A stretch of DNA of 64,000 bases from Candidatus Thalassarchaeum sp. (GTDB lineage: Archaea > Thermoplasmatota > Poseidoniia > Poseidoniales > Thalassarchaeaceae), in assembly GCA_016777225.1 (NCBI GenBank), contig JADHRW010000001.1, positions 1 to 64,000 on the forward strand, written 5' to 3'. Under the pieces are notes generated by a model. It saw only the letters and a list, made by a program, of their open reading frames with translations. It was not told where the DNA came from and ran no database searches. The position numbers were made by a program, and so were the translations under genes. Shown piece by piece: positions 52,525-61,743 of the stretch (its first letter is position 1; the number at the start of each line of letters is the position of its first letter).

Positions 52525-55500
52525 TCAGGATGAGTTCATTACGTTCTCAATTCGCATCCAGGTGTCTTGCCATGCGGAAGATGAACCTGATAGTGGGACA
52601 TAGCCCACTCCGTTGACAATCTCATCACCTAGGGGGCTGAAAGCATACCTTAGGAAATGATAGACTTCATCCATATACTCATTGTTTACATTAATGTAAA
52701 TCGCCCTTGTTAGAGGATTATAGCTACCATCTGCAATGGTTTCAGCACTTGGTGCTACGAAGTCACCTGCATCATTCTGAATAGCTAGGGCAGATAGTAC
52801 ATCCTGTTCTGCAACATAGTATGCAAATCCAAAGTAACCGATAGCATCACCATTAGATTCTAGATAGTTTACAATTACCTCGTCTTCGGCACTGTTAGTG
52901 TATCCATCTGGCCTGTTGAGGTCAAATGACTCACCGTTATCAGAATCAGTCAACATTGCTTCCATGAAGAACTCGTATGTACCTGACTCTGAGTCTGCAC
53001 CTGCAATCTTAATCTCAGATGAAGGGCAAGACGGATCTAGCTCACTCCATAAGTGAGTTGAATCGTCTCCGTCACTGTTAGGAAGAGAATTAGAATCCCA
53101 TCCTGTTGCAACTAACTCAGCGGCTGTGTAGTCGCTGTATATCCATCGCACCTGGTCAGTAGTTAGACCTCCCATTCCAGACACACAGACATCTGCTGCT
53201 CCACCCTTCTTCACAACAACTGAAAGACCGTCAAGTCCTACAGCAAGTTGAGTTACAGTGATTGAGGTGTCGCCAACTAGGCAGTCGTATGTGTATCCAT
53301 CATCTGTAGACGCTTCTGTACTCTTCCAACCGCGGGACATGTCTCCAATCATTACCTTAGTACCCTTCTCAGAGTTATCACAGACTCGTCCAGCACCTGC
53401 TCCGCTTCCGCCACCCTCAATTGTTAGAGTGTAACCAGGACACAGGCTGTTAGTTCCAGAATAGGCGTCTGCCCATCCGTTCATCACAGGGAATACCGTG
53501 CTAGAGCCAGCAACAGTTATTGTTTGGTCAGATGCGCACCAGTATGCATCTTTCTGCGCTGATGTCCATACATGATCGTGGTAAAGCTTGGTGATTCTCT
53601 GGATTTCCATACTTGCATCACCTCCAGCCGTTAGAGGAACGTACCCTACTTGCTCAACTAGAGAATCTCCTACGTCTGAGAAACCGAACTCAAGGAATGG
53701 CAAAGTCATTGCCAGATCTGTTGGGTTTATATTTAGATTCATATAAATGAATCTTCCAAGCGGATTGTAGGTTCCATCAGCAACTGATGTTGGAGATGGT
53801 GCAACGTAATTCCCTGCATCATTCTTGATTGCAACTGCAGTTAACTTGTCTTGGTTTGCCTTATAGTAAGCATATCCGAAGTAACCTATTGAGTCGTCAT
53901 TGGACTCCAGATAGTTGACGACTACCTCGTCCTCAGCACTATTTGTGTAACCATCAGGCCTGTTGCTATCAAAGATCTCACCATTTTCAGCATCAGAAAG
54001 CATAGCATCCATGAAGAACTCATAGGTACCTGATTCTGAGTCTGCACCTGCAATCTTGATCTCTGCTGAAGGACATGTTACATCTAGTTCACTCCACAAG
54101 TGAGTTGCGTCATTGTTGTCACTGTTTGGTAGAGCCATTGAATCCCAACCTGTCGCAACAAGTTCTGCAGCATTATAGTCGCTGTATATCCATCTTACCT
54201 GGTCAGTTGTTAATCCACCCATGCCGTTGATACATATGTCCGCAGCTCCTCCTTTCTTCACCACTACAGATAGTCCATCAGCAGCTATAGGGAATTGTCC
54301 GGCACTGCGTGATGTATCTCCCTTCAGACAGTTGTAAACCCATCCGTTGGATTCGATACTAGCCTCAGATACCTTCCATCCTCTTGACATGTCCCCTATC
54401 ATTACTGCAGTACCCTTTTCCGAATTATCACACACTCGGCCTGCACCTGCACCGCTTCCGCCACCTTCGATTGTCAAAGTGGTATCACAAGCAGTTTGAT
54501 ACACCTCTGCCCATAAGTTAGCTACCGGGAACACAGTAGATGAACCTGCTACGCTAATTGCCCCATCTGGGCCGCAAACTATTGAAGAAAGATCTACTCC
54601 TCCGTCTGCTCCTGCTCTTGACAGCATTAGGAGTTTGTCGTTATCCGGTATAACTACGTATCCGGTACTTGCGACCAACGCAGAACCACTGTCAGAAAGA
54701 CCAAAAGCCAAGAATGGTCTTGTCTTCTGCAGTGCTGATGCATCAACGTGTAGATTCATGTATATTCTGCGTGCTAGAGGGTTGTATTCTCCATTTCCAA
54801 CTGTTTCGGAGTCAGGATGAATCATTTCTCCATCAGAGTTCTCTATAGCTGCTGCTGAAAGAGCGTCTTTATTTGCATCATAGTACGCATATCCGAAGTA
54901 ACCTATTGCTGCTTCGTTGGATTCAAGATAGTTAACCACTACCTCATCTTCAGCACTGTTAGTGTATCCATCCGGCCTGTTTGCATCGAATGATTCACCA
55001 TTATCATGATCTGAAAATATAGTTTCCAAGAAGTACTCATATGTACCTGACTCAGAATCGGCACCTGAGATCTTGATTTCAGCATTCGGGCATGAGGAAT
55101 CTAGTTCACTCCATAGGTGAGTAGCATCATTGTTGTCACTGTTTGCTAATGAATTAGAATCCCATCCGGTTGCAATTAACTCGGATGCAGTGTAGTCACT
55201 GAAAATCCATCTTAATTGGTCTACAGTTAGGCCGCCCAATCCAGAAACACATGTATCTGCTGCTCCACCTTTCTTCATCACAACTGAAAGACCATCAATA
55301 GCTACATCAATCTGTACTGCAGATCTAGATGTGTCGCCTTTTAGACAATCGTAGGTGAATCCATCATCAGTGGATGCCTCAGACGACTTCCAACCTCTCG
55401 ACATGTCACCGATATCAACAGGTGTACCTTTTTCGGAGTTAGCACATACTCTACCTGCACCTGCTCCACTTCCACCACCTTCAACTGTGATCGATACACC

Positions 55501-55941
55501 GTTGCAGTGCTTCTGATAAGCCTCAGCCCATAGGTTTGCTACTGGGAAAACAGTACTAGAACCTGCAATCGAAATGTCTCCTGTAGGTCCACAAACGATG
55601 GTGCTAGCGTCGAAGCCCGCAATTCCATCGAAATCGGTACTTGTAGGATCATCATCAAACTCACAAGAACCGTCATCAACCGTAGCAGCCGAATCATAAT
55701 TATTCGCTGCTGTATCCATACAGCCCATTATATCGTCTGTACCATTATTGTTGTTGTCATAAGTACAGGAATCATCATCAGATGTTGCACTTGCGTCATA
55801 ATTGTTCGCAGTTACATCTGTGCACCCCATTATGTCAACTGGTGCGGGCTCGTTGCTATCATCTGAGCTTCCAGCACAACCCGCCAGGGGGACCGTTAGC
55901 ATCAATATCGTCATCATCCAAAATTCTATTTTATTATTCAA
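52525..55941 (-). CDS. pstS: phosphate-binding lipoprotein PstS with three tandem binding domains
   Basis: A lipoprotein signal ends LTVPLAGC (Cys22). Two Cys/Asp-rich repeats follow (NNYDASATSDDDSC, NNYDSAATVDDGSC). Three PstS domains of about 340 residues start near 115, 455 and 800. Each has AGSSTVFPV, EGGGSGAGAGRVC, IGDMSRGWK, GLSVV(M/V)KKGGAAD and GADSESGTYE(Y/F)F, which are the phosphate-contact loops. All three look complete. A usual PstS has one domain of about 320 residues. The start is TTG at 55941 with an SD AAGGAG. A hairpin separates it from pstC, and an operator-like site lies upstream. Confidence 0.92.
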   Translation of the reverse strand: MNNKIEFWMMTILMLTVPLAGCAGSSDDSNEPAPVDIMGCTDVTANNYDASATSDDDSCTYDNNNNGTDDIMGCMDTAANNYDSAATVDDGSCEFDDDPTSTDFDGIAGFDASTIVCGPTGDISIAGSSTVFPVANLWAEAYQKHCNGVSITVEGGGSGAGAGRVCANSEKGTPVDIGDMSRGWKSSEASTDDGFTYDCLKGDTSRSAVQIDVAIDGLSVVMKKGGAADTCVSGLGGLTVDQLRWIFSDYTASELIATGWDSNSLANSDNNDATHLWSELDSSCPNAEIKISGADSESGTYEYFLETIFSDHDNGESFDANRPDGYTNSAEDEVVVNYLESNEAAIGYFGYAYYDANKDALSAAAIENSDGEMIHPDSETVGNGEYNPLARRIYMNLHVDASALQKTRPFLAFGLSDSGSALVASTGYVVIPDNDKLLMLSRAGADGGVDLSSIVCGPDGAISVAGSSTVFPVANLWAEVYQTACDTTLTIEGGGSGAGAGRVCDNSEKGTAVMIGDMSRGWKVSEASIESNGWVYNCLKGDTSRSAGQFPIAADGLSVVVKKGGAADICINGMGGLTTDQVRWIYSDYNAAELVATGWDSMALPNSDNNDATHLWSELDVTCPSAEIKIAGADSESGTYEFFMDAMLSDAENGEIFDSNRPDGYTNSAEDEVVVNYLESNDDSIGYFGYAYYKANQDKLTAVAIKNDAGNYVAPSPTSVADGTYNPLGRFIYMNLNINPTDLAMTLPFLEFGFSDVGDSLVEQVGYVPLTAGGDASMEIQRITKLYHDHVWTSAQKDAYWCASDQTITVAGSSTVFPVMNGWADAYSGTNSLCPGYTLTIEGGGSGAGAGRVCDNSEKGTKVMIGDMSRGWKSTEASTDDGYTYDCLVGDTSITVTQLAVGLDGLSVVVKKGGAADVCVSGMGGLTTDQVRWIYSDYTAAELVATGWDSNSLPNSDGDDSTHLWSELDPSCPSSEIKIAGADSESGTYEFFMEAMLTDSDNGESFDLNRPDGYTNSAEDEVIVNYLESNGDAIGYFGFAYYVAEQDVLSALAIQNDAGDFVAPSAETIADGSYNPLTRAIYINVNNEYMDEVYHFLRYAFSPLGDEIVNGVGYVPLSGSSSAWQDTWMRIENVMNSS

Positions 55942-56315
55942 GAGTTCATCTCCTTGACCCGCTGAGTATAGTTAGGACAATGAAAGAGCGGCATATAGAC
56001 TCACATACACTATAGAAACTATATAATTAAATCATTTTAGGCTTTCATTGATTTTTAATAATCTTCAATATCATATACCTCAAGACTAGGATTACACTAT
56101 ATTGTTAAGCCTCATTGTTATTAATTCTCATCAGAATGAAGATATCGAGAAGATCTTTTCAGATAGGAATTTTAATCCAATGAATATCAATCTCTCTAAA
56201 ATATACTCCCTTATTTATCTAACATATCTATATAATAATATTAGAATTAAAATTAAATCATACTTTATTTAGAAACATAATATCAACAAATATTGCTTCG
56301 TAGAGATGTGATTCT
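55942..56315. other. divergent intergenic promoter region
   Basis: This 374-bp AT-rich region separates pstS from the collagen-like lipoprotein gene and must hold both promoters. It contains the Pho-box-like site at 56010-56026. Near 56228-56244, CTATATAATAATATTAG keeps only the left half site. SD sequences lie directly before both starts. No gene or RNA is evident. Confidence 0.6.
56010..56026. promoter_or_regulatory. Pho-box-like inverted repeat upstream of pstS
   Basis: CTATAGA-AAC-TATATAA matches the half-site pair CTATATA-N3-TATATAG with two differences. It is 69-85 bp from the pstS start, so a long 5' leader or upstream binding would be needed. Confidence 0.45.
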
Positions 56316-58304
56316 ATGAATAACAAAAAATTGATGAGTACAGCTTTGATGCTGATAATGATGACTTCAGTCCTAGCGGGCTGCACAGGCGGGAATGCAA
56401 ATGATGATGTCGAAACCAGTTTGGTCGACCTCCAACCCGCCTCGACAAATGATTGCCCTGATGGCGGAATTTTAGTCCACATCGGGATAGATACCAACGA
56501 AAATGGTAATCTAGATACTGCAGAGAGAGTGGAAACTCATGCCGTCTGTAATGGTGCAGATGGAGAAAGAGGAATCCGCGGCCTTACAGGTGCATCCGGT
56601 GAAGATGGAACCAATGGAGCCAATGGAGATTCAGGACTCCCTGGTGAAAAAGGAGAAAAAGGTGAACCTGGAGAAACAGGAAGTACCGGCCCAGTTGGTG
56701 CTACAGGAGATCCAGGGGCAGACGGAACCCCTGGTGCTGATGGAGAAGATCTTACTCACTGCCTCGCTGGAGATGGAGCGTCGATTGACTATGCAATTAT
56801 CGAGTATTGCGATGATACTACGACTATATTGGAAGATCGAGGATCGTATACATGGTCACTAGTAGGGAGTTTCCACTCTGCACCAATAGGGTGTGACATG
56901 GGAGATGACGAGTGTGAGGGATACGCAGAAGTACCAGCTTACGATGTATCCTCACAAAGGGCGTTCGTAGTAAATGCAGTAGACAGTTCGGTTGATATCA
57001 TAGACATGAGTACACCGAGTTTACCAACACTCCATCACAGGCTAGTAATTTCCAATGGTGAACCAAACAGTGTCGCTGTCAGCTCTAACGGACTAGTCGG
57101 TGTAGCAGTAGCGGTGGAACCAAAACAGAACAATGGGCTCGCAATGTTCTTTGACACAGACGGCACACTTGTAGGATCAGTTACTGCTGGCGCCCTCCCA
57201 GACATGATTACCTTCACAAATGATGGTACGAAGGCATTGGTTGCTAATGAAGGTGAACCTAATGATGACTATGATATCGATCCAGTCGGTTCAGTGACTG
57301 TGATAGATGTATCCGATACTGCAAGCCTTACAACTACACAGGTTGGATTCACAGCCTTCAATTCACAGATGGCGACACTAGAAGCAAACGGGGTAAGGAT
57401 ATTCGGACCCGGTGCTACAGTTGCTCAGGATTTGGAGCCAGAGTATATTGCAGTTTCTGGTGACGATTCAACTGCAACAATAGTAATGCAGGAGAACAAT
57501 GCAGTTGCCACCCTTGACTTATCAACCAACGTCATAACTGGAATTCATGCCCTTGGTTTCAAGGATTACTCGACTCTATCGCTTGATTTAAGTGACAAAG
57601 ATGGAGGAGTTAACTTCCAAAGTTGGGATAATGTCAAGGGAATGTACCAGCCTGACGCAATGACTTCATTCGTTGCTAGCGACGGAATAACCTATTATGT
57701 CTCTGCCAATGAGGGAGATGCAAGAGATTATGATGGTTATTCGGAAGAAGAGAGAGCAGATGACCTAAACTTAGATTATACTGCCTTCCCTAATGGTGTG
57801 TCAGATGCCGATCTCGGTCGTTTGAAGACCACTACTGCTGATGACTGTGGCGACACAGATGGAGATGGAGATATAGATTTCATTTGTAGCTACGGAGCAA
57901 GATCTTTCTCAATATGGAAGTATGACAGTAACGGAGATTTCATTCAAGTTTGGGATAGTGGCGATGATATCGAACATTTAATGGCAGTTAATAATCAATG
58001 GCTGAATTCATATACGGGTTCAAGAAACGATGACAAGGGTTCAGAACCAGAAGGAGTAATCACTGGAGAGTTCGCAGGTAGAACTCTAGCATTCGTGGCC
58101 CTAGAAAGATCAGGCGGAGTCATGATATATGACATAACTGATCCCGCTACACCATTTTTCGTTCAGTATATTTACATGCACGACCATGTATCTCCTGAGG
58201 CAATGGCGTTCGTATCTGGAGCAGATAGCCCCAACGGAGCTCCAATGCTAATTGTAGCAAATGAAGTCAGTGGTACAGTAGCAGTCCTTCAGCCATTAAT
58301 CTAG
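56316..58304 (+). CDS. lipoprotein with collagen-like stalk and choice-of-anchor-I-like beta-propeller
   Basis: The signal ends SVLAGC (Cys23). Residues 35-85 form a small domain with NENGNLDTAERVE, found before collagen stalks in bacteria. Then come 22 uninterrupted Gly-X-Y triplets (GERGIRGLTGASG, GEKGEKGEPGETG). From about 165 the remainder is a propeller of the choice-of-anchor-I type: NEGEPNDDYDIDPVGSVTVIDV, LEPEYIAVSGDDSTA, YYVSANEGDARDYDGY and KGSEPEGVITGEFAGR. Relatives are sometimes annotated as alkaline phosphatases. Sited opposite pstS, it may free or bind phosphate compounds at the surface. No catalytic residues can be named. Confidence 0.8.
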   Translation: MNNKKLMSTALMLIMMTSVLAGCTGGNANDDVETSLVDLQPASTNDCPDGGILVHIGIDTNENGNLDTAERVETHAVCNGADGERGIRGLTGASGEDGTNGANGDSGLPGEKGEKGEPGETGSTGPVGATGDPGADGTPGADGEDLTHCLAGDGASIDYAIIEYCDDTTTILEDRGSYTWSLVGSFHSAPIGCDMGDDECEGYAEVPAYDVSSQRAFVVNAVDSSVDIIDMSTPSLPTLHHRLVISNGEPNSVAVSSNGLVGVAVAVEPKQNNGLAMFFDTDGTLVGSVTAGALPDMITFTNDGTKALVANEGEPNDDYDIDPVGSVTVIDVSDTASLTTTQVGFTAFNSQMATLEANGVRIFGPGATVAQDLEPEYIAVSGDDSTATIVMQENNAVATLDLSTNVITGIHALGFKDYSTLSLDLSDKDGGVNFQSWDNVKGMYQPDAMTSFVASDGITYYVSANEGDARDYDGYSEEERADDLNLDYTAFPNGVSDADLGRLKTTTADDCGDTDGDGDIDFICSYGARSFSIWKYDSNGDFIQVWDSGDDIEHLMAVNNQWLNSYTGSRNDDKGSEPEGVITGEFAGRTLAFVALERSGGVMIYDITDPATPFFVQYIYMHDHVSPEAMAFVSGADSPNGAPMLIVANEVSGTVAVLQPLI

Positions 58305-58319
58305 GCTGAAATACATAAC

Positions 58320-58348
58320 GGAGCCGAGGGGCATGTATCCTCGGCTCC
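58320..58348 (+). terminator. perfect 10-bp hairpin after the collagen-like lipoprotein gene
   Basis: GGAGCCGAGG and CCTCGGCTCC flank a nine-base loop, 16 bp after the stop codon. It may end the rightward transcript or stabilise its 3' end, and also faces the leftward regulator gene that ends at 58428. Confidence 0.7.
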
Positions 58349-58427
58349 TATCAAATCAATAATAATACATTTGAGATTGAACAAGTATTAAACAAATTGA
58401 ATTCAACAATAGTCTGATTTCAAGGAC

Positions 58428-59474
58428 TTATGGATAAACTTGAATAGAATCTCTATGAGTCTGGATGTTCATTAAAATCTCAGCCATATTAATTGAATAC
58501 GCACAGATTCTTCTTAGTGATTCAGAAACTCTGTCCAAGAATAGTGCATCCTGTATTTCTATATTACTAGATCTCAATTCTTCTTCATATTGGAGTAAGT
58601 CTTGTTGTGCAGATTTTAGTTGAGACTTTGCTGAATGAATCTCTGAAATTTTTCTCTTTCTAAGGTTAGAAATAAGCAGTTTTATTGACATTTGCCAAAT
58701 AGGAATTACAGAAATAGGTAAAGAAGTCATGCTTATTGTACTAGGGATCTTGTAAGAATTAGCTAAATCACATAAAGCAAAACTATGATCACCCATTCTT
58801 TCTAGAGTTCTAACTAATTTGCACAACTCAGACGCCTCCCATCTTGAAGTCCCAAGAGAATCTTCAATGCTAGCTGATTCTAAAATTTGACCTACTTGCC
58901 TCTCCAAGAGTAGTCTTAATGCGTCAACTTCATTTTCTCTTTCTGCTGAATCTTCTAGAATCTCTGGGTCCCCGCCAATAAGTACATCAGAGAAATCTCG
59001 AACTTGTCTTGATATAAGCAAATACATCCTATTAATACTCGAATACAATGGCATTTCTGTAGGATTTAACAGACTTATCATTTCCAACTTACTCCCTTGA
59101 TCATTTGTAATCTCAAAACCTCTCGTAGATTTGACAAAATTGCGGAAAATTTTACTCTGATTACGAGTAAATTCCTTATTCGAGTTTATAGTAATCCTAT
59201 TTGCGCCAGATAAATAAGCCGCAACTAAATGGTCAAAAATCATATGATCAGGTACTTCCTTACAATCTAAGTTAACTTCTCTGTTTCTAACTATAGTTGA
59301 TGCATCCGCTATTACTCTAAGAGTACCTGATGGACGCCATTCAATTCGTACCTGGTCTCTCGCCTCTAGTCCGTGCTCAGTAATCCATTTTTTAGGTAAA
59401 CTGACTATATATGTCGACCCTCCAGTTAACTGAATTTTTCTTACTTCAGACCGAGGTCCGCTCTTAGGAGTCAC
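58428..59474 (-). CDS. AbrB-PhoU family phosphate regulator
   Basis: The N terminus has an AbrB/SpoVT-type DNA-binding domain (VRKIQLTGGSTYIVSLPKKWITEHGL, in parts, then DQVRIEWRPSGTLRVIA). Two PhoU-like helical bundles follow (about 90-340), including WEASELCKLVRTLERMGDHSFALCDLA. Archaeal proteins of this layout are thought to regulate phosphate uptake. The ORF track starts at TTG 59564, but that region overlaps the operator-like sites. I prefer GTG 59474, about 27 bp after a TATA-like stretch (ttatatata), fitting a leaderless mRNA and giving 348 residues. It is divergent from pit. Confidence 0.85.
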   Translation of the reverse strand: MTPKSGPRSEVRKIQLTGGSTYIVSLPKKWITEHGLEARDQVRIEWRPSGTLRVIADASTIVRNREVNLDCKEVPDHMIFDHLVAAYLSGANRITINSNKEFTRNQSKIFRNFVKSTRGFEITNDQGSKLEMISLLNPTEMPLYSSINRMYLLISRQVRDFSDVLIGGDPEILEDSAERENEVDALRLLLERQVGQILESASIEDSLGTSRWEASELCKLVRTLERMGDHSFALCDLANSYKIPSTISMTSLPISVIPIWQMSIKLLISNLRKRKISEIHSAKSQLKSAQQDLLQYEEELRSSNIEIQDALFLDRVSESLRRICAYSINMAEILMNIQTHRDSIQVYP

Positions 59475-59542
59475 AAATTGTCCGACGGTATGACGATATA
59501 TATAACTTAATATTCCTAGCAGTATTTCGTTTTCTACATTAA

Positions 59543-59559
59543 CTATATAGATTATATAA
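59543..59559. promoter_or_regulatory. Pho-box-like inverted repeat A between regulator and pit
   Basis: CTATATA-GAT-TATATAA differs from the consensus at one outer base. Its centre is 36 bp from site B and about 77 bp upstream of the preferred regulator start. Confidence 0.55.
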
Positions 59560-59578
59560 TTCAAAATTGATAAACTGT

Positions 59579-59595
59579 CTATATACCGTATATAG
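59579..59595. promoter_or_regulatory. Pho-box-like inverted repeat B upstream of pit
   Basis: CTATATA-CCG-TATATAG is a perfect 7-bp inverted repeat about a 3-bp spacer. It ends three bases before the pit ATG, so a bound protein would block initiation. It is the best example of the motif. Confidence 0.6.
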
Positions 59596-59598
59596 AAT

Positions 59599-61743
59599 AT
59601 GGAACCGATTATGACCGTCGTCCTTATGCTAGCAATTGTTGTTTGTGCCTACATGGCATGGAACATAGGTGCCAATGATGTTGCTAATGCAATGGGGACC
59701 TCTGTGGGTTCCAGAGCCTTAACATTGAGACAAGCAGTAATCATTGCTGCTGTGTTCGAATTCTGCGGAGCTTTCTTTGCAGGTGATGCAGTTACAGATA
59801 CTGTTAGAAAGGGTATCTTAAATATGGATTTAGCCGATGAAGCTCTAACTAATTCGAGTGCATTTGTAAATGATCTGATGTTCGGATTTATTGCAGCAAT
59901 GATGGCTGCAGCTGTTTGGCTAACAATAGCAACTCGTTTTGGTTTACCTGTATCTACCACTCACTCAATTATTGGTGGAATAGTGGGGGTAGGATTAGTT
60001 CTGGAAGTGCAACATAATGCGACACTAATTGATTGGGAAGTTGTGAGAAAAGTAGTCATGTCTTGGGTTGCAAGTCCATTGATGGGAGGAATTCTTGCTT
60101 TCTTCACATTCTTCATCGTTCGCGTGAGTATTCTTGATGCAGATGATCCCATTGGGAGATCAAGATGGTTGGCACCTATCCTTGCACTACCTACATTCTT
60201 CACATTAGGTCTAGCATTACAATTCAAAGCTCTAAAGGGATTTATTTCCAGGGCAGACTCAGAAGGATGGATCGAAGATAAGAATGATTGGCTACCTGTA
60301 AAAGAAAACGGAGTGTTCAACCCTTTGGCAGAAAATGCTTGGTTTCCAATCAATTCATTAATTGTAGCATTTATCATAGGATGTATTGCATCATCAATCC
60401 TATGGTATGTTTTGAGAGACTATGATTTCAAGAAACAGCGCGAAGGCTTTCAAGGAGTGGAGAAGATTTTCGTCTGGCTACAGATAATTACTGCGGCTTA
60501 TGTTGCATTCGCTCATGGTGCTAACGATAGATCAAATGCAATCGGTCCAATGGCTGCAGTATACGATATTCTATCTAGTGGTGCATACTTAAATGGAACT
60601 TTGCCGGAAGAAGTTGCTGTCCCACTTTGGTTAGTCCTACTAGGATCCGTAGGTATTGCAGTTGGTGTAGTTACATGGGGATGGAGAGTAATGGAAACAA
60701 TTGGTACTAAGATTACCGACATTACACCTACAAGAGGATTCGCAGCAGAATTCGGTGCCGCAACAACAATCCTGATTTTCTCGATGCCGTTCTTAGCAGT
60801 CCCTGTATCAACTACTCATACACTAGTTGGATCGGTTGTAGGAGTAGGTTTAGCAGGAGGGGCAAAGAATGTCGATTTCAGAGTATTTGGAAAGATAGCT
60901 GCATCTTGGGTTGCAAGTCTTCCTGCTGCAGGATTTGGTGCTGTAACACTATACGTTGCTATGGGTTCAGACCCATTGAAATTAATTGTCGTACTTCCTA
61001 TCTCATTCTTGCTAGTAGGCTATGTAATATGGAAAACTAGTGGTGATGAAATATTTGTAGAAGATGCATTGGCAGATGCTGGAGCAGATAGTGGAAAATA
61101 TGACCCTACAGTTTTCGAATTATTCCACACTCATGCAGAAGCAGTAGAAGAGACCGTCAACCACATGTTAAGTGCAGTAAAAAAGAGCGCATCTGGAGAA
61201 GATGCATCAGAAGAAATTGATGCTACAATTAAGGCTGAGTTGAAAGCAGACGATATCAAAAATGCATTGAGAGAGAAAGTGAGCAGTAAAGGCTGGAAGC
61301 TACTAATAGACAGCGATGAGTTCCTTTACATGCTTGGAAGACAAGACAGAATAGCAGATTATGCACAAAATGTTGCTGAACAGCTGTCTTTCAGAGAACT
61401 TTACACTAATGAAGAAGCAAGAAAAATGGTAATCGAGATGGCTGAAGCAGTACAAAAGACTGCAGCCATTTACGAAGATACTGTTCTACACCTGAGAGAT
61501 CTAACACTTTCTGGATATACCAAGAAAGGAAGAACTGAGTTAAGAGAATTAATCCATCGAGTAAACCTTGCAGAACATGAGGCAGACTTAGTTGAAAGTC
61601 GTGCAGCAGGGTTCGTATTTAGAGAAGGAGTAGATGAACCTCTTGCAGCAGTACATATGTATAGAGTATTACAAAGACTCGATGATGTTGCAAATTCTTG
61701 TGAAGATGCAGCTAACGCATTCTTACCGATTGTTTACAGTTAG
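59599..61743 (+). CDS. pit: Pit-type inorganic phosphate permease fused to a PhoU-like domain
   Basis: The membrane part (1-480) has the two inverted Pit repeats: NIGANDVANAMGTSVGSRALT with LPVSTTHSIIGGIVGVG, and FAHGANDRSNAIGPMAAV with VPVSTTHTLVGSVVGVG. Pit carries phosphate or metal-phosphate, driven by cations. Residues about 500-714 form an acidic helical region resembling the PhoU/DUF47 proteins that often accompany Pit as a separate gene (ELFHTHAEAVEETVNHML, HRVNLAEHEADLVESRA, RVLQRLDDVANSCEDAANAF). The fusion would make the regulator obligatory. The ATG at 59599 or 59611 is the start. Confidence 0.9.
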   Translation: MEPIMTVVLMLAIVVCAYMAWNIGANDVANAMGTSVGSRALTLRQAVIIAAVFEFCGAFFAGDAVTDTVRKGILNMDLADEALTNSSAFVNDLMFGFIAAMMAAAVWLTIATRFGLPVSTTHSIIGGIVGVGLVLEVQHNATLIDWEVVRKVVMSWVASPLMGGILAFFTFFIVRVSILDADDPIGRSRWLAPILALPTFFTLGLALQFKALKGFISRADSEGWIEDKNDWLPVKENGVFNPLAENAWFPINSLIVAFIIGCIASSILWYVLRDYDFKKQREGFQGVEKIFVWLQIITAAYVAFAHGANDRSNAIGPMAAVYDILSSGAYLNGTLPEEVAVPLWLVLLGSVGIAVGVVTWGWRVMETIGTKITDITPTRGFAAEFGAATTILIFSMPFLAVPVSTTHTLVGSVVGVGLAGGAKNVDFRVFGKIAASWVASLPAAGFGAVTLYVAMGSDPLKLIVVLPISFLLVGYVIWKTSGDEIFVEDALADAGADSGKYDPTVFELFHTHAEAVEETVNHMLSAVKKSASGEDASEEIDATIKAELKADDIKNALREKVSSKGWKLLIDSDEFLYMLGRQDRIADYAQNVAEQLSFRELYTNEEARKMVIEMAEAVQKTAAIYEDTVLHLRDLTLSGYTKKGRTELRELIHRVNLAEHEADLVESRAAGFVFREGVDEPLAAVHMYRVLQRLDDVANSCEDAANAFLPIVYS

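Noticed and set aside
52525-55941. Long repeated DNA blocks that could be a mobile element or recombination cassette
   Set aside because: The repeats are the three PstS domains within one open frame; no transposase, terminal repeats or target duplication is seen.
56228-56244. Fifth Pho-box-like site, CTATATAATAATATTAG
   Set aside because: Only the left half site matches; the right half does not fit the consensus, and the region is very AT-rich.
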